Of a stretch of 64,000 bases of DNA, positions 38,495 to 47,910 are shown piece after piece. Under the pieces are notes generated by a model. The model was not told where the DNA came from. It did not search any database and saw only the letters and a list, made by a program, of their open reading frames with translations. Positions within the stretch are counted from its first letter, which is position 1; every line of letters begins with the position of its first letter. The stretch spans positions 55,148 to 119,147 of the forward strand of contig JAUWQV010000004.1 of the NCBI GenBank assembly GCA_030610945.1, read 5' to 3'. The translations under genes and the position numbers were made by a program. The DNA is from Methanocellales archaeon. Its GTDB lineage: Archaea > Halobacteriota > UBA148 > JAUWXC01.

Positions 38495-39624
38495 TTTGCC
38501 ACACCCAGTACATCTTTTAAATCGTCGAGGAATGTATTCAAGATTTCCTCTGTTAGGTGAGGCATGACAACCAAGCGCAGGGCTTTTGGTTCAAATATAG
38601 TAGACACATACCAGTTTCGCTCTTTGAGCCTGAATGCAACCTCTTCTGGAGAATTAACGCGCAACGCGATAACGTTAGTTACCGGCTGAATGGCAAGAGG
38701 AATGCCCATAACAGCTGCCTCTTGTTCAATCATTGAAACTAACTTCATACAGCGCGTTACGATGCGTTTATAGCCGCTTCGCCCAAGATATTTGAAAACA
38801 GCATACGTCGCCGCTATGGATGCGCCGGTTCTTGTCCCTGCAAGCGTGTGCTGCGCTCTCGAGGCCAAGTATGGCGTTGAGGTGGTGAGAGCATCCAAGC
38901 ACGCCCTATCCCTGAAGAGCAGAGCACTGGAGGGAATGGTGCTGGTGCCCATCTTGTGTGGGTCTACTGTCATCGATGACACTCCCTGCACCTTGAAATC
39001 GAATGAATACTCTTTGTCTAAAAAAGGGATTACTAGGCCTCCAAATGCGGCATCTACATGCAGGAATAAGTCATGAGACAGCGCTATCTCTGCTAACACA
39101 TCTATTGGGTCGATCTGTCCGAGTCCCGTGGTACCCGCTATTCCTACAAGGGCAATGGTATTTTTATCGGTCAACACTTCCACAGACGCTGGATCCACTC
39201 TGAACTCTTCATCCAGCGATGCCTTCCTGAGCTCTATCCCTAGAACATCCGCAGCCTTGTCAAATGAGAAGTGCGCTGATTCGGGAATGACAACGTTGGG
39301 ATGCGCCTTTCCGCTTAGATTTCTTGCTGCCCTGAGAGCCTGAATATTTGACTCGGTGCCGCCGGCCGTGACATAACCATGGGCATTTGGCGCGTGTAGT
39401 AGAGAACCGAGCATTGTTATTACGCGCCCTTCTAATTCCTTAGTGCCAGAAAAAACAGTGGGGTCACCTAGATTCGTTTCTATGAACTCCGTATGCGCTT
39501 TGACTGCCAAAGGATGGGGCATGGTGCACATCGAGCTGAGTACCCGTTCAAATGGCACATCCTTTTCTTTGATGTTGTGTAGGATATTAAGGACTTTGCT
39601 TTCCGCGGTCCCGGTTTCATCCAT
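38488..39624 (-). CDS. mfnA: L-tyrosine decarboxylase / aspartate decarboxylase (MfnA)
   Basis: 378 residues. Group II PLP decarboxylase with [22 protein letters not shown] binding loop ([14 protein letters not shown]), [13 protein letters not shown], and the PLP Lys in [13 protein letters not shown]. In methanogens it gives tyramine for methanofuran or beta-alanine for CoA; the two cannot be separated from sequence. Ten nt after ppsA. Confidence 0.92.
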   Translation of the reverse strand: MDETGTAESKVLNILHNIKEKDVPFERVLSSMCTMPHPLAVKAHTEFIETNLGDPTVFSGTKELEGRVITMLGSLLHAPNAHGYVTAGGTESNIQALRAARNLSGKAHPNVVIPESAHFSFDKAADVLGIELRKASLDEEFRVDPASVEVLTDKNTIALVGIAGTTGLGQIDPIDVLAEIALSHDLFLHVDAAFGGLVIPFLDKEYSFDFKVQGVSSMTVDPHKMGTSTIPSSALLFRDRACLDALTTSTPYLASRAQHTLAGTRTGASIAATYAVFKYLGRSGYKRIVTRCMKLVSMIEQEAAVMGIPLAIQPVTNVIALRVNSPEEVAFRLKERNWYVSTIFEPKALRLVVMPHLTEEILNTFLDDLKDVLGVAKC

Positions 39625-39633
39625 CGCCTACCC

Positions 39634-41895
39634 CTACAATGATTTCCTTGCTGTATCGAGGATTATTCGCTGCTCAGTCCTAGCAACCATCTCCCGAACC
39701 GACTCAACGGCGTCGATATTTGCAGAGATGCTGGAAATGCCCATCTCCACCAACTTCTGCGCCATCTTGGGATATGACCCGGCCTGCCCGCAGATGGATG
39801 TTTTCACACCTGCCTTATTGCACTCGGCAATCACGTATTCGATAAGTTTTAGAACCGCAGGATGTTGCTCGTCATACAAATAGGCCACGTTCTCGTTGTT
39901 TCTGTCTACTGCCAGCGTATACTGTGTCAGGTCATTGGTGCCGAATGACACGAAATCTAGGCCTTCTTTAATGAATTGGTCGATGGTCAACGCAGATGCA
40001 GGGGTTTCGACCATTATGCCTATCTCGATTTTATCCAGGTTCAATCCAACCTCTCTCATGATAGTTTTAGCCCTGCGCAACTCTTCCGGATGCTGTACCA
40101 GCGGTAACATAATTCCAACGTTGTTATACCCCATCTCATACAACTTCTTGAATGCCTGTAACTCAAGCTTGAAATGCTCTGCCTCGGTCAAGTCCCGCCG
40201 AATACCTCTCCAGCCCAGCATGGGGTTTGGTTCCTCCGGTTCATCCTCGCCGCCTTTCATGCTCCTGAACTCATCCGTTGGAGCATCGAGCGTCCTGACC
40301 CACACTGGCTTTGGATAAAATGCGTCAGCGACGGCTTGGATTCCCTTGACCAATTCAGCTACGTATTCGTCTGATTTGTTCTCTCTGATGTACAGCATAG
40401 GGTGTTTGTTCAATCCCAAAATCATGTGCTCGATTCTGAGCAACCCCACTCCATCAGCCCCTGTTGCTGCTGCTTTCTGTGCAGCCTCTGGGATGGATAT
40501 GTTCACCTTCACCTCTGTCACCGTAATGGGCTTCGCCTTTGTAATTGTGGAAGCGATCGCTGGCTTCTCCTCAACCCGTTCCAGTACTCCTTCATACACA
40601 TACCCCTTCTCTCCATCTACTGTCACCATCATGTCATCTTTCAGCGCCTTTGTAGCCTCTTTGGTGCCAACGACGGCGGGTGTTCCAAGCTCACGCGATA
40701 CGATGGCGGCATGGCAGGTTAAACCCCCTTCATCGGTTATGATCGCTGCCGCCCTCTTCATAGCTGGAACCATGTCAGGGGTAGTCATAGCAGTGACCAG
40801 AATGTCCCCCTCATTGACTTTGTCCAGTTCATCGAGTTGCATCACGATTCTTACTTTCCCGGATGCAATACCTGGTGAGGCGCCGAGACCTTCTAAGATT
40901 GCTTTTCCAGTGGCCTTCGCCGCCTCTTTAACCGGCATCTTCTGAATCGTCGTGATTGGCCTAGACTGCAGCATATGGATTTTTTCGTTCTCTATCGCCC
41001 ATTCGACATCTTGTGGAGAGCCATAGTGCCTCTCAAGCAGCTCTCCAAACTCGGTTAACTTCAGCACTTCTTCATCGCTTAGAACGGGCTTATCCACCAA
41101 GTCCTTTGGCGTCTCCTGCTGAATGGTGCGCCCTGTCTTAGGATCTTTAATATGCATGACCTTCTTGCTCGAAATCTTGCGCTGGATGATGTTCCCCGTC
41201 TGCCTATCAACCACATAGTTATCTGGAGAAACGGCTCCGGAGACAACGGTCTCGCCCAATCCCCAACTTGCCTCTACAATGCATAGCGGCTCGCCAGATG
41301 TGGGGTGGGAAGTGAACATGACACCTGCCTTCTCAGCATCTACCATTTTCTGAATGACGACGGAAATGTAAACGTGCCTGTGGTCAAAACCCTGCTTAAC
41401 TCTATAGAATATCGCCCTCGCACCGTATAGCGATGCCCAGCACTGTTTGACCGCATCAACAACGGCTTTTCCTCCAGAGATGTTCAGAAAGGTATCCTGC
41501 TGACCTGCAAAGGATGCATCTGGTAAATCTTCTGCAGTTGCGCTGGACCTGACGGCAACAAATATGTTTTTGCCCTCCCTCCTGCACAACTCCTCGTACG
41601 CACCCAGTATCTCTTTCTCGATGTCGGGTGGCATCTGGCTATTCAAAATCAAATCCTTGGCAACTTTCTCGGCATTCTTTAACATCTCAGGATTGTCGAC
41701 ATCCACATCTAATGCCTTGAATAATTTATCAGCTATCTTAGTTTCCTCTATGAATCGCTTAAATGTGGGTGCTGTCACCGCAAACCCTCTTGGAACTGGT
41801 AGCTCTGCGTTTATCATTTCACCAAGACTTGCGCCTTTGCCCCCTACTAAAGGTATGTCGCCAGACCTTACTTCCTCCAACCATGCAATTATCAT
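39634..41895 (-). CDS. ppsA: phosphoenolpyruvate synthase
   Basis: 753 residues. Converts pyruvate, ATP and water to PEP in gluconeogenesis. The N-terminal ATP-grasp domain (GGKGASLGEMINAELPVPRG; VAVRSSATAEDLPDASFAGQ), the swivelling domain with the phospho-His in GGLTCHAAIVSRELG near residue 395, and the C-terminal PEP-binding barrel (SICGQAGSYPKMAQKLVEMG) are all complete. The start overlaps the upstream XRE regulator stop by 4 nt, a strong sign that this regulator controls it. Confidence 0.97.
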   Translation of the reverse strand: MIIAWLEEVRSGDIPLVGGKGASLGEMINAELPVPRGFAVTAPTFKRFIEETKIADKLFKALDVDVDNPEMLKNAEKVAKDLILNSQMPPDIEKEILGAYEELCRREGKNIFVAVRSSATAEDLPDASFAGQQDTFLNISGGKAVVDAVKQCWASLYGARAIFYRVKQGFDHRHVYISVVIQKMVDAEKAGVMFTSHPTSGEPLCIVEASWGLGETVVSGAVSPDNYVVDRQTGNIIQRKISSKKVMHIKDPKTGRTIQQETPKDLVDKPVLSDEEVLKLTEFGELLERHYGSPQDVEWAIENEKIHMLQSRPITTIQKMPVKEAAKATGKAILEGLGASPGIASGKVRIVMQLDELDKVNEGDILVTAMTTPDMVPAMKRAAAIITDEGGLTCHAAIVSRELGTPAVVGTKEATKALKDDMMVTVDGEKGYVYEGVLERVEEKPAIASTITKAKPITVTEVKVNISIPEAAQKAAATGADGVGLLRIEHMILGLNKHPMLYIRENKSDEYVAELVKGIQAVADAFYPKPVWVRTLDAPTDEFRSMKGGEDEPEEPNPMLGWRGIRRDLTEAEHFKLELQAFKKLYEMGYNNVGIMLPLVQHPEELRRAKTIMREVGLNLDKIEIGIMVETPASALTIDQFIKEGLDFVSFGTNDLTQYTLAVDRNNENVAYLYDEQHPAVLKLIEYVIAECNKAGVKTSICGQAGSYPKMAQKLVEMGISSISANIDAVESVREMVARTEQRIILDTARKSL

Positions 41896-42263
41896 ATTTT
41901 AGCCTCCTCAAGTGCAATACCCAAAATTTGGTCAAGTTTATCACGTGGGATTTCAAGTTCCTTCGCAATTCTATCAAAGAAAGGAAACTCAATTTCCTTG
42001 CCCTGTGCCCTGTATGCTCTCACGGCCTCGGTTATAGATAGCATGCAAGAAAAGTTATGGATAAAGTGAATTGTAGGATTTACCGTGCCGCCTTCAATGC
42101 GCGATATTGTTTCACGCCTAAGCCCCATCAACTCGCTTAACTGCTTTTGTGTCATCCCGTATTTTTTTCTGTACCTACGGATTACATCTCCGTGCGTTGA
42201 CGAAATCACTATAGAACCTGCAATATCCTGTGCAAATTTAATCAACCATTCGGGCGCATACAT
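41892..42263 (-). CDS. XRE-family transcription regulator of ppsA
   Basis: 123 residues from ATG 42263, with GGAG seven nt upstream. The HTH (residues 27-62) is VIRRYRKKYGMTQKQLSELM followed by GLRRETISRIEGGTVNP. The C-terminal half has a helical segment with DKLDQILGIALEEAKI. Coupled to ppsA by ATGA, and its promoter holds a perfect 21-bp palindrome (42274-42294) next to the start, most simply its own operator. A metabolite may bind the C-terminal part. Confidence 0.9.
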   Translation of the reverse strand: MYAPEWLIKFAQDIAGSIVISSTHGDVIRRYRKKYGMTQKQLSELMGLRRETISRIEGGTVNPTIHFIHNFSCMLSITEAVRAYRAQGKEIEFPFFDRIAKELEIPRDKLDQILGIALEEAKI

Positions 42264-42273
42264 AACTACTCCA

Positions 42274-42294
42274 ATGTTACATATTATGTAACAT
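42274..42294. promoter_or_regulatory. palindromic operator candidate before the XRE-ppsA operon
   Basis: A perfect 10-bp inverted repeat, ATGTTACATA, one T, then the mirror arm TATGTAACAT. It ends 11 nt before the regulator ATG and sits about 26 nt below the TATA-like GATTTAAATAC on the minus strand, so it would cover the transcription start, the normal place for repression. Confidence 0.75.
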
Positions 42295-42310
42295 AATTAT
42301 GCCAAATTCA

Positions 42311-42343
42311 GAAAGTATTAGAAAGTATTTAAATCTTTCTAAT
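42311..42343. promoter_or_regulatory. GAAAG direct and inverted repeats around a TATA element
   Basis: GAAAGTATT occurs at 42311 and 42321 (10-bp step), and the second copy is part of a 9-bp inverted repeat ATTAGAAAG (42317-42325) with CTTTCTAAT (42335-42343). The 9-bp spacer TATTTAAAT is the likely TATA element of the minus-strand XRE-ppsA operon. A further TGTGA-N9-TCACA lies at 42347-42365 over a second TATA-like GATATATTAAG facing serA. Confidence 0.5.
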
Positions 42344-42443
42344 TATTGTGATATATTAAGTCACACCATGCAACACATCAGGTGGAGAGCATCCAACGAA
42401 AAGATAAAAAGGAAGTAATTCAATTATCATTTGAGGAGTTGAA

Positions 42444-44018
42444 TTGAAGGTTATCGTAACCGACCCTATATCTGAAGAGGGGGTAAAGAGACTTAAAAAA
42501 GAGGCGACCGTAGAGGTAGCGACTAATCTGAGCGAGAGCGAACTGGTCGAACAAATCAAAGATTACGATGCATTGATAGTTAGGAGCGGGACGCAAGTCA
42601 CGCGAAAGGTCATAAACGCCGCTACTAAGCTAAAAGTTATAGGGCGTGCAGGCGTAGGCGTGGATAATATAGATGTAGATGCAGCGACTGAAAAGGGTAT
42701 CATCGTCATAAACGCTCCAGAAGGAAATACGATATCGGCAGCGGAGCATACAATCGCAATGATGTTGGCGCTGTCGAGAAACATACCACAGGCCAACGCT
42801 TCACTGAAAAGAGGAGAGTGGAGCAGAAGCAAGTTCGTTGGCGTGGAAGTTAACAACAAGATTCTAGGAATCATTGGGTTGGGACGCGTGGGCACAGAGG
42901 TCGTAAGAAGAGCACAAGGACTGGGCATGCAGGTTCTCGCATATGACCCGTTCATATCTGCTGAAAGGGCAGAAGAACTGGGGATTCAACTCGCTGATAT
43001 TGATGAAATACTCAAAAAGTCCGATTATATAACAATACATACCCCGTTAAATAAAGATACACGCCACTTAATTAGCGAGGAGCAGTTCAAAAAGATGAAA
43101 GATGGGGCGAGAATCATAAACTGCGCCAGGGGTGGCATTATTGAGGAGGATGTGCTGGCCAGAGCCATTAAAAGCGGAAAGGTTGCAGGCGCCGCCCTGG
43201 ACGTTTTTGAGAACGAGCCGCCCAAGGATAGTCCTTTATTGCACTTGGATAACGTGATAGTGACGCCACACCTTGGAGCTTCAACCAGAGAGGCACAGGT
43301 CAACGTCGCCGTCACCGCCGCAGAAGGTGTACTGGAGGCTCTGAAAGGGGGGCCAGTCAGAAATGCCGTGAATATGCCATCCATTAAACCCGAAACGCTA
43401 GCCGTGATCAAACCCTATTTGATGCTGGCTGAGAAGTTAGGGAGTCTATGCATTCAGTTGGTAGAGGGGCGCATAGACGCCGTGGAGGTTTCATACAGCG
43501 GTGACGTTGCATCTATAGATACAGGACCGTTGACAATTGCGGTGCTGAAGGGGATTTTAAATAGAATGCTTTCCGAGCCGGTCAACTTCGTGAATGCACC
43601 CGTGATTGCTAAAAGCAGAGGAATCAAGGTTGTAGAGAGTAAGATTGGTGCAACCGAGGATTTTGCTGACCTGATAACCGTTACAGTAAAAACTCCGAAA
43701 GGTGAAAAAAGCGTTGCTGGAACGCTATTTGGGAAGAAGGATGCGAGAATCGTGCGAATCGACAGATACCATGTAGATGCAGTGCCCTCTGGACACATGC
43801 TTGTGTCAGCGCACTTCGACAAGCCGGGCATCATTGGCAGGGTCGGCACAATTCTGGGTGAGAATGACATTAACATAGCGGGAATGCAGGTCGGACGTGA
43901 AAAGATAAGGGGCAAAGCAGTGATGGTGCTAAACGTCGATAGCGCAGTTCCAGATAAAATACTCAAGCAAATCGAAAAGATAGATGGTATTTTTGATATA
44001 AAACCGGTAGTGCTATGA
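42444..44018 (+). CDS. serA: D-3-phosphoglycerate dehydrogenase
   Basis: 524 residues from TTG 42444, which has GAGGAG 7-12 nt upstream. First step of serine synthesis. Substrate and NAD domains: VGRAGVGVDNIDVDAATEKG near residue 70, GIIGLGRVGTEVVRRAQGLG near 145 (Rossmann), the active-site stretch INCARGGIIEEDVLARAI and NVIVTPHLGASTREAQVNVA with catalytic His. The C-terminal intervening and ACT domains (HFDKPGIIGRVGTILGENDI) are complete, allowing serine feedback control. Ends overlapping aIF2-beta. Confidence 0.97.
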   Translation: MKVIVTDPISEEGVKRLKKEATVEVATNLSESELVEQIKDYDALIVRSGTQVTRKVINAATKLKVIGRAGVGVDNIDVDAATEKGIIVINAPEGNTISAAEHTIAMMLALSRNIPQANASLKRGEWSRSKFVGVEVNNKILGIIGLGRVGTEVVRRAQGLGMQVLAYDPFISAERAEELGIQLADIDEILKKSDYITIHTPLNKDTRHLISEEQFKKMKDGARIINCARGGIIEEDVLARAIKSGKVAGAALDVFENEPPKDSPLLHLDNVIVTPHLGASTREAQVNVAVTAAEGVLEALKGGPVRNAVNMPSIKPETLAVIKPYLMLAEKLGSLCIQLVEGRIDAVEVSYSGDVASIDTGPLTIAVLKGILNRMLSEPVNFVNAPVIAKSRGIKVVESKIGATEDFADLITVTVKTPKGEKSVAGTLFGKKDARIVRIDRYHVDAVPSGHMLVSAHFDKPGIIGRVGTILGENDINIAGMQVGREKIRGKAVMVLNVDSAVPDKILKQIEKIDGIFDIKPVVL

Positions 44019-44633
44019 GACGCGCTCCACTAAATCGGCAAACGCGAGAGTGCCTGAGACTTTGTTAACCTTGGCTTTGACGATATCGCCTTTGTTGACG
44101 TTGGGAATAAAAATTGTGTATCTGTCAAGTTTCGCAATTCCATCCCCTTTCCTACCGACGGCTTCAATCTTGAGTTCGTAAACATTGCCTTCCTGAACTG
44201 CTTCTTTTGGCGCTTCCTTCTGAACCTTTCTCTTTGCAATTGGCCTGTGACCTCCACAGGCATCGCATTTTAGTATCAAAACGCGGTCGGATTTTATCAG
44301 GTGTGTATCCGGCCTTCCGCACTCTGAGCAAATCACGTATTCCCTTACATAATTGTCTACATGCGACTTAATCGCATCACTAGAGAAGCGCCCCTGAAAC
44401 GTCGCTCTTCTCCCCTCTATTTTGCCGGCAGTTCCAAGTTCGCGGAGCATGTATTTCATAAAGTGCGCGGAGTCCCTGCGCAATACATCAATGATGTCCC
44501 CGAAGTTCTCTAAAACCGTTGCCCTGCCCTCTGAGAATAGTTTTGGAATAGGGACCACAAAACGCGTGTCAGCAGTTTTTACTGCAGGCGCCTGTTTAAG
44601 TGCCCTATCCAAAAAAGTCTCATAATCGTCCAT
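44013..44633 (-). CDS. translation initiation factor aIF2-beta with C-terminal TRAM domain
   Basis: 206 residues. The usual aIF2-beta (about residues 1-135) has the IF2beta/IF5 fold and zinc ribbon CSECGRPDTHLIKSDRVLIL followed by KCDACGG. After a Lys/Glu-rich linker, residues 145-206 form a TRAM domain (YELKIEAVGRKGDGIAKLDR; SGTLAFADLVERVS), a small RNA-binding module. Such fusion is known in some methanogens. Convergent with serA (6-bp overlap); downstream of rpl10e. Confidence 0.93.
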   Translation of the reverse strand: MDDYETFLDRALKQAPAVKTADTRFVVPIPKLFSEGRATVLENFGDIIDVLRRDSAHFMKYMLRELGTAGKIEGRRATFQGRFSSDAIKSHVDNYVREYVICSECGRPDTHLIKSDRVLILKCDACGGHRPIAKRKVQKEAPKEAVQEGNVYELKIEAVGRKGDGIAKLDRYTIFIPNVNKGDIVKAKVNKVSGTLAFADLVERVS

Positions 44634-44639
44634 AATGCC

Positions 44640-45158
44640 TCATGTAAGCAGTTCTGCGCCCTTATTCACTACTATTTTACATGGTGTTGGAAGTTTACTG
44701 CCAGCCCGCCTCAACGCATCCTTCGCCTGGGAGAAATGCGGTGGGCGCACCCCAAGAGATATGACCCTTTGTCCTGCACGTACCCTGGCAGCGGTCCCAA
44801 CTGCCTTGCCAAATGCCTTCCTCATGCCATCTGATACCCTGTCAGCACCAGCACCGGTCGCCTGTTTATTCTCCCTGAGAACGTTATGCGGGTAAACCAA
44901 CAGTTTGAGATGATAATTCAAACGCCCCACATCCCTGAGTAGAAAACGGTTGGAAGCGATACGTGCCGACTCGAGGGCACTATGCCTGATCTGGCACGCC
45001 TCCTTCGCGACTAACGTCAGCGACACCGGGAACTCTTCAGTTAAATTGCCCATGTCAAACTGGACAATCTTACTCCCTGGTATTCCACCCATATATTTTC
45101 TACGCGTATAAGCCCTATCTCGTAGGTCCCTATACATGCTCGCTGGTTTTCTCGCCAT
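44640..45158 (-). CDS. rpl10e: 50S ribosomal protein L10e (uL16)
   Basis: 172 residues. [20 protein letters not shown], the [12 protein letters not shown] segment and [20 protein letters not shown] are the L10e/uL16 pattern; the protein contacts the peptidyl-transferase region. Six nt before aIF2-beta in the same direction. Confidence 0.97.
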   Translation of the reverse strand: MARKPASMYRDLRDRAYTRRKYMGGIPGSKIVQFDMGNLTEEFPVSLTLVAKEACQIRHSALESARIASNRFLLRDVGRLNYHLKLLVYPHNVLRENKQATGAGADRVSDGMRKAFGKAVGTAARVRAGQRVISLGVRPPHFSQAKDALRRAGSKLPTPCKIVVNKGAELLT

Positions 45159-45210
45159 TTTATCATCCTTATAAGAGGTTCACTCCAATTAGTCTACACC
45201 ATAATAAATC

Positions 45211-46152
45211 TTATTGATATTGAATATACGCCCCTGTATTTCTTGCACGCGATAACATAACGTTTCCTTTATCACCCATATAGTCTTTAACCGCTTCTTG
45301 TACCTCGTGCGGAGAGTCCGTGATGGCGTAAATAAGAGGGCCAAATGAACTCATTCCCGCACCTGCTGCACCGCTCTCCAGCATCACGTCCATAAGCGCT
45401 CTCGCAATTGGTTGATGTTTGACTTCCCTCTTCTTGAAGCCCGTACCTTGGAGGGCGTTGATGGCTGAGCCAAACGCCTTCAAATCCCCCTCTAAAAGTG
45501 CTGGCAGCAACCCCATGAGGATTATGTGCGATGTTGCTTGCACTTCTGCTAAAGGAATTGGACACTCCTCTTGGAATATGTTAACTTCCTTCGTGCTGAA
45601 CGCACCCTTAAGAGCTGGAAGAGCCAGTATGATGTCCCAATTTGGAAAGTCATGGCGCATCAGCACAGGAGGTGGCGGTGCCCGGCTCACCGAGGATGGC
45701 TCGAATCCCCCTTTTTCATCAAACCGGTGTCCACCATCGAGGATAAAACCTCCTTTCTCAAACGCGGCTACGCCGATGCCGGATGTCCCGCCCCGTCGCA
45801 CAATCCTTGCAATGTCTTGGACTGATAGTTCAAGGTCGTATAGCGCGTTTACTGCCATCCCTGCCGCAAGCGAGGCTTGTGTACCAGAGCCGAGCCCTAC
45901 GTGCGATGGGTAGCCCTCTTCAATCACGATATGAACGCCGCCATGCCCTCTTGCTACTGCCTCTGCGCTCTTCTTCACACGCGCTTGCAGTGCATTGTTT
46001 CCCTCCACGATGATTTCGTCTGCCTTTTCCGCTGAGAGGATTGTCGATGGCGTGTCCAGCGCAAGACCGATGCCACCATCAATCCTGCCAAGGGCTCCGT
46101 TTAAATCAATCAAAGCGATGTGCAGGCGTGAGGGCGTCGTAATTCTTAACAT
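45211..46152 (-). CDS. mptG: beta-ribofuranosylaminobenzene 5'-phosphate synthase
   Basis: 313 residues. A GHMP-kinase-fold enzyme that joins PRPP with 4-hydroxybenzoate or 4-aminobenzoate in methanopterin synthesis. TPSRLHIALIDLNGALGRID and GIGLALDTPS open it; SHVGLGSGTQASLAAGMAVN is the phosphate loop, and RGGTSGIGVAAFEKGGFILDG follows. Its presence implies a tetrahydromethanopterin-using C1 metabolism. Followed by rpl10e after a 52-nt gap. Confidence 0.93.
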   Translation of the reverse strand: MLRITTPSRLHIALIDLNGALGRIDGGIGLALDTPSTILSAEKADEIIVEGNNALQARVKKSAEAVARGHGGVHIVIEEGYPSHVGLGSGTQASLAAGMAVNALYDLELSVQDIARIVRRGGTSGIGVAAFEKGGFILDGGHRFDEKGGFEPSSVSRAPPPPVLMRHDFPNWDIILALPALKGAFSTKEVNIFQEECPIPLAEVQATSHIILMGLLPALLEGDLKAFGSAINALQGTGFKKREVKHQPIARALMDVMLESGAAGAGMSSFGPLIYAITDSPHEVQEAVKDYMGDKGNVMLSRARNTGAYIQYQ

Positions 46153-46249
46153 GCTCCTTTACTTTTAATCCAATATGGCATAAATTTTCTGAGCGCTACA
46201 GAAAGATATATTTCTCAACACGATATTTAAAGTGCGAGACGTGAGCCAG

Positions 46250-47143
46250 ATGGACCTGACGATTGATTTGAGTGGCCTGAAATTGAAAAATCCCACCATA
46301 CTAGCTGCCGGCATTCTCGGAACCAGCGCCGCCTCGCTGAAGAGAGTGGCACAGCATGGCGCAGGTGCAGTCGTAACGAAGTCGATAGGTGCCTCGCCAC
46401 GAGAGGGGCATCCTGGGCCCGTACTGGTCAAAACAGAGCGTGGCTTTTTGAACGCAATGGGGTTGCCCAACCCATCTTATCATGAATTTGTACGCGAGTT
46501 AGAGACGGTAAAAGGAGATGTGCCGGTAATCGCAAGCATATTCGGCTCTAACGCGAAAGAGTTTGAGGAAGTTGCCTTAGGACTGAGTAAAGCAAGGCCT
46601 GATGCCTTCGAGTTGAACCTGAGCTGCCCCCATGCTAAAGGATACGGTGCGACCCTAGGCACGGACCCATTGAAAGTCAAGGAGATTATAAAGAGCGTCA
46701 AGAGTGTAGTAGACGTGCCGGTATGGGCAAAACTTCCACCGGTGGCAAATATCGTGGAACTGGGATTGGCTGCCCAAGAAGGCGGGGCAGATGCTGTGGT
46801 CGTGATTAATACTATACCAGCGATGGGCATCGATATAGAATCTGGTTGTCCAATCCTGGGCAACAAGGTCGGTGGACTGTCCGGGGCAGCGATAAAGCCG
46901 GTGGCGCTTAGATGTGTGTATGAGTTGTGCGCTACATTGAGCATCGATGTGATCGGTGTGGGTGGTATATCCACATGGAAAGATGCTGTCGAATTCATCA
47001 TGGCAGGCGCCTCTGCCGTTGAGATAGGGTCCGCGGTGCACGATGACATAAATGTCTTCAGGAATGTCTCCAAGGGAATCACACAATTTCTTGAGAAGAG
47101 GCAATGCAGCCTAGAAGATATTAGGGGCGTGGCACAGAAATGA
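46250..47143 (+). CDS. pyrD: dihydroorotate dehydrogenase, catalytic subunit (class 1B)
   Basis: 297 residues from ATG 46250, which matches the normal N-terminus (MDLTIDLSGLKLKNPTILAA) and lies about 25 nt below a GATATTTAAA element; GTG codons at 46232 and 46241 are alternatives. FELNLSCPHAKGYGATLGTD holds the catalytic Cys region. Oxidises dihydroorotate in UMP synthesis. Its stop overlaps the pyrK start, so the heterotetrameric class 1B enzyme is encoded. Confidence 0.95.
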   Translation: MDLTIDLSGLKLKNPTILAAGILGTSAASLKRVAQHGAGAVVTKSIGASPREGHPGPVLVKTERGFLNAMGLPNPSYHEFVRELETVKGDVPVIASIFGSNAKEFEEVALGLSKARPDAFELNLSCPHAKGYGATLGTDPLKVKEIIKSVKSVVDVPVWAKLPPVANIVELGLAAQEGGADAVVVINTIPAMGIDIESGCPILGNKVGGLSGAAIKPVALRCVYELCATLSIDVIGVGGISTWKDAVEFIMAGASAVEIGSAVHDDINVFRNVSKGITQFLEKRQCSLEDIRGVAQK

Positions 47144-47910
47144 TGCCCATTAACGCAAGAATAACGAAAATTGTGGATGAAACACCATCCACCAAGACGT
47201 TTTTTCTGGATTTAACGCTGGACAGCAAGTCTGGACAGTTCGTGATGGCCTGGATCAGAGGAGTTGACGAAATTCCAATGAGCCTGTCATACCCCAATGC
47301 CATCACGGTCCAGAAGGTGGGCGATGCTACCTCTGCTTTATTCAAACTAAAAAAAGGCGATTCGATTGGGGTAAGAGGCCCTATTGGAAATGGTTTTACG
47401 CTGAGCGGAAAATCAATCCTGTTAATCGCAGGCGGTGTCGGTGCTGCGCCACTGGCGCCTCTGGCAGAAGCGGCTAGAGATGAAAAAATAAGGGTAAAAA
47501 CGCTCCTGGGTGCTAAAACAGGCGATGAACTGTTATTCGTAAAGCGATTTAGGGGGGCGGGAGAGATACAGACAGCAACAGATGACGGGTCTAAAGGGCA
47601 CAAGGGACCTGTAACTGGATTATTGGATGAATTAGACCTGCAAGACTACGACCAGATATACTCCTGCGGACCCGAAAAGATGATGGGTAAGGTTTTGGAG
47701 ATGGCCAAGGATGAAAACATGGTGCCAAAAACGCAGTTCAGCCTCCAGCGTTACATCAAGTGCGGAATGGGCATCTGTGGCACCTGCTGCATCGACCCGT
47801 CGGGGCTGAGAGTCTGTGTAGATGGCCCAGTATTTAGTGGGGACATATTGGTCGATTCAGAATTCGGACGATATGCCAGAGATGCAAGTGGAAGGAAAAT
47901 GAAACTATGA
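47140..47910 (+). CDS. pyrK: dihydroorotate dehydrogenase electron-transfer subunit
   Basis: 256 residues. An FAD-binding ferredoxin-reductase domain (SLSYPNAITVQ; ILLIAGGVGAAPLAPLAEAA) is followed by the [2Fe-2S] site CGMGICGTCCIDPSGLRVC. Passes electrons from PyrD to NAD. Starts in the pyrD stop, and its stop overlaps the valS start (ATGA). Confidence 0.95.
   Translation: MMPINARITKIVDETPSTKTFFLDLTLDSKSGQFVMAWIRGVDEIPMSLSYPNAITVQKVGDATSALFKLKKGDSIGVRGPIGNGFTLSGKSILLIAGGVGAAPLAPLAEAARDEKIRVKTLLGAKTGDELLFVKRFRGAGEIQTATDDGSKGHKGPVTGLLDELDLQDYDQIYSCGPEKMMGKVLEMAKDENMVPKTQFSLQRYIKCGMGICGTCCIDPSGLRVCVDGPVFSGDILVDSEFGRYARDASGRKMKL

Noticed and set aside
42347..42365. CRP-like site TGTGA-N9-TCACA
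   Set aside because: Five-base arms in A+T-rich DNA can occur by chance, and archaea lack CRP; kept only as part of the repeat cluster.
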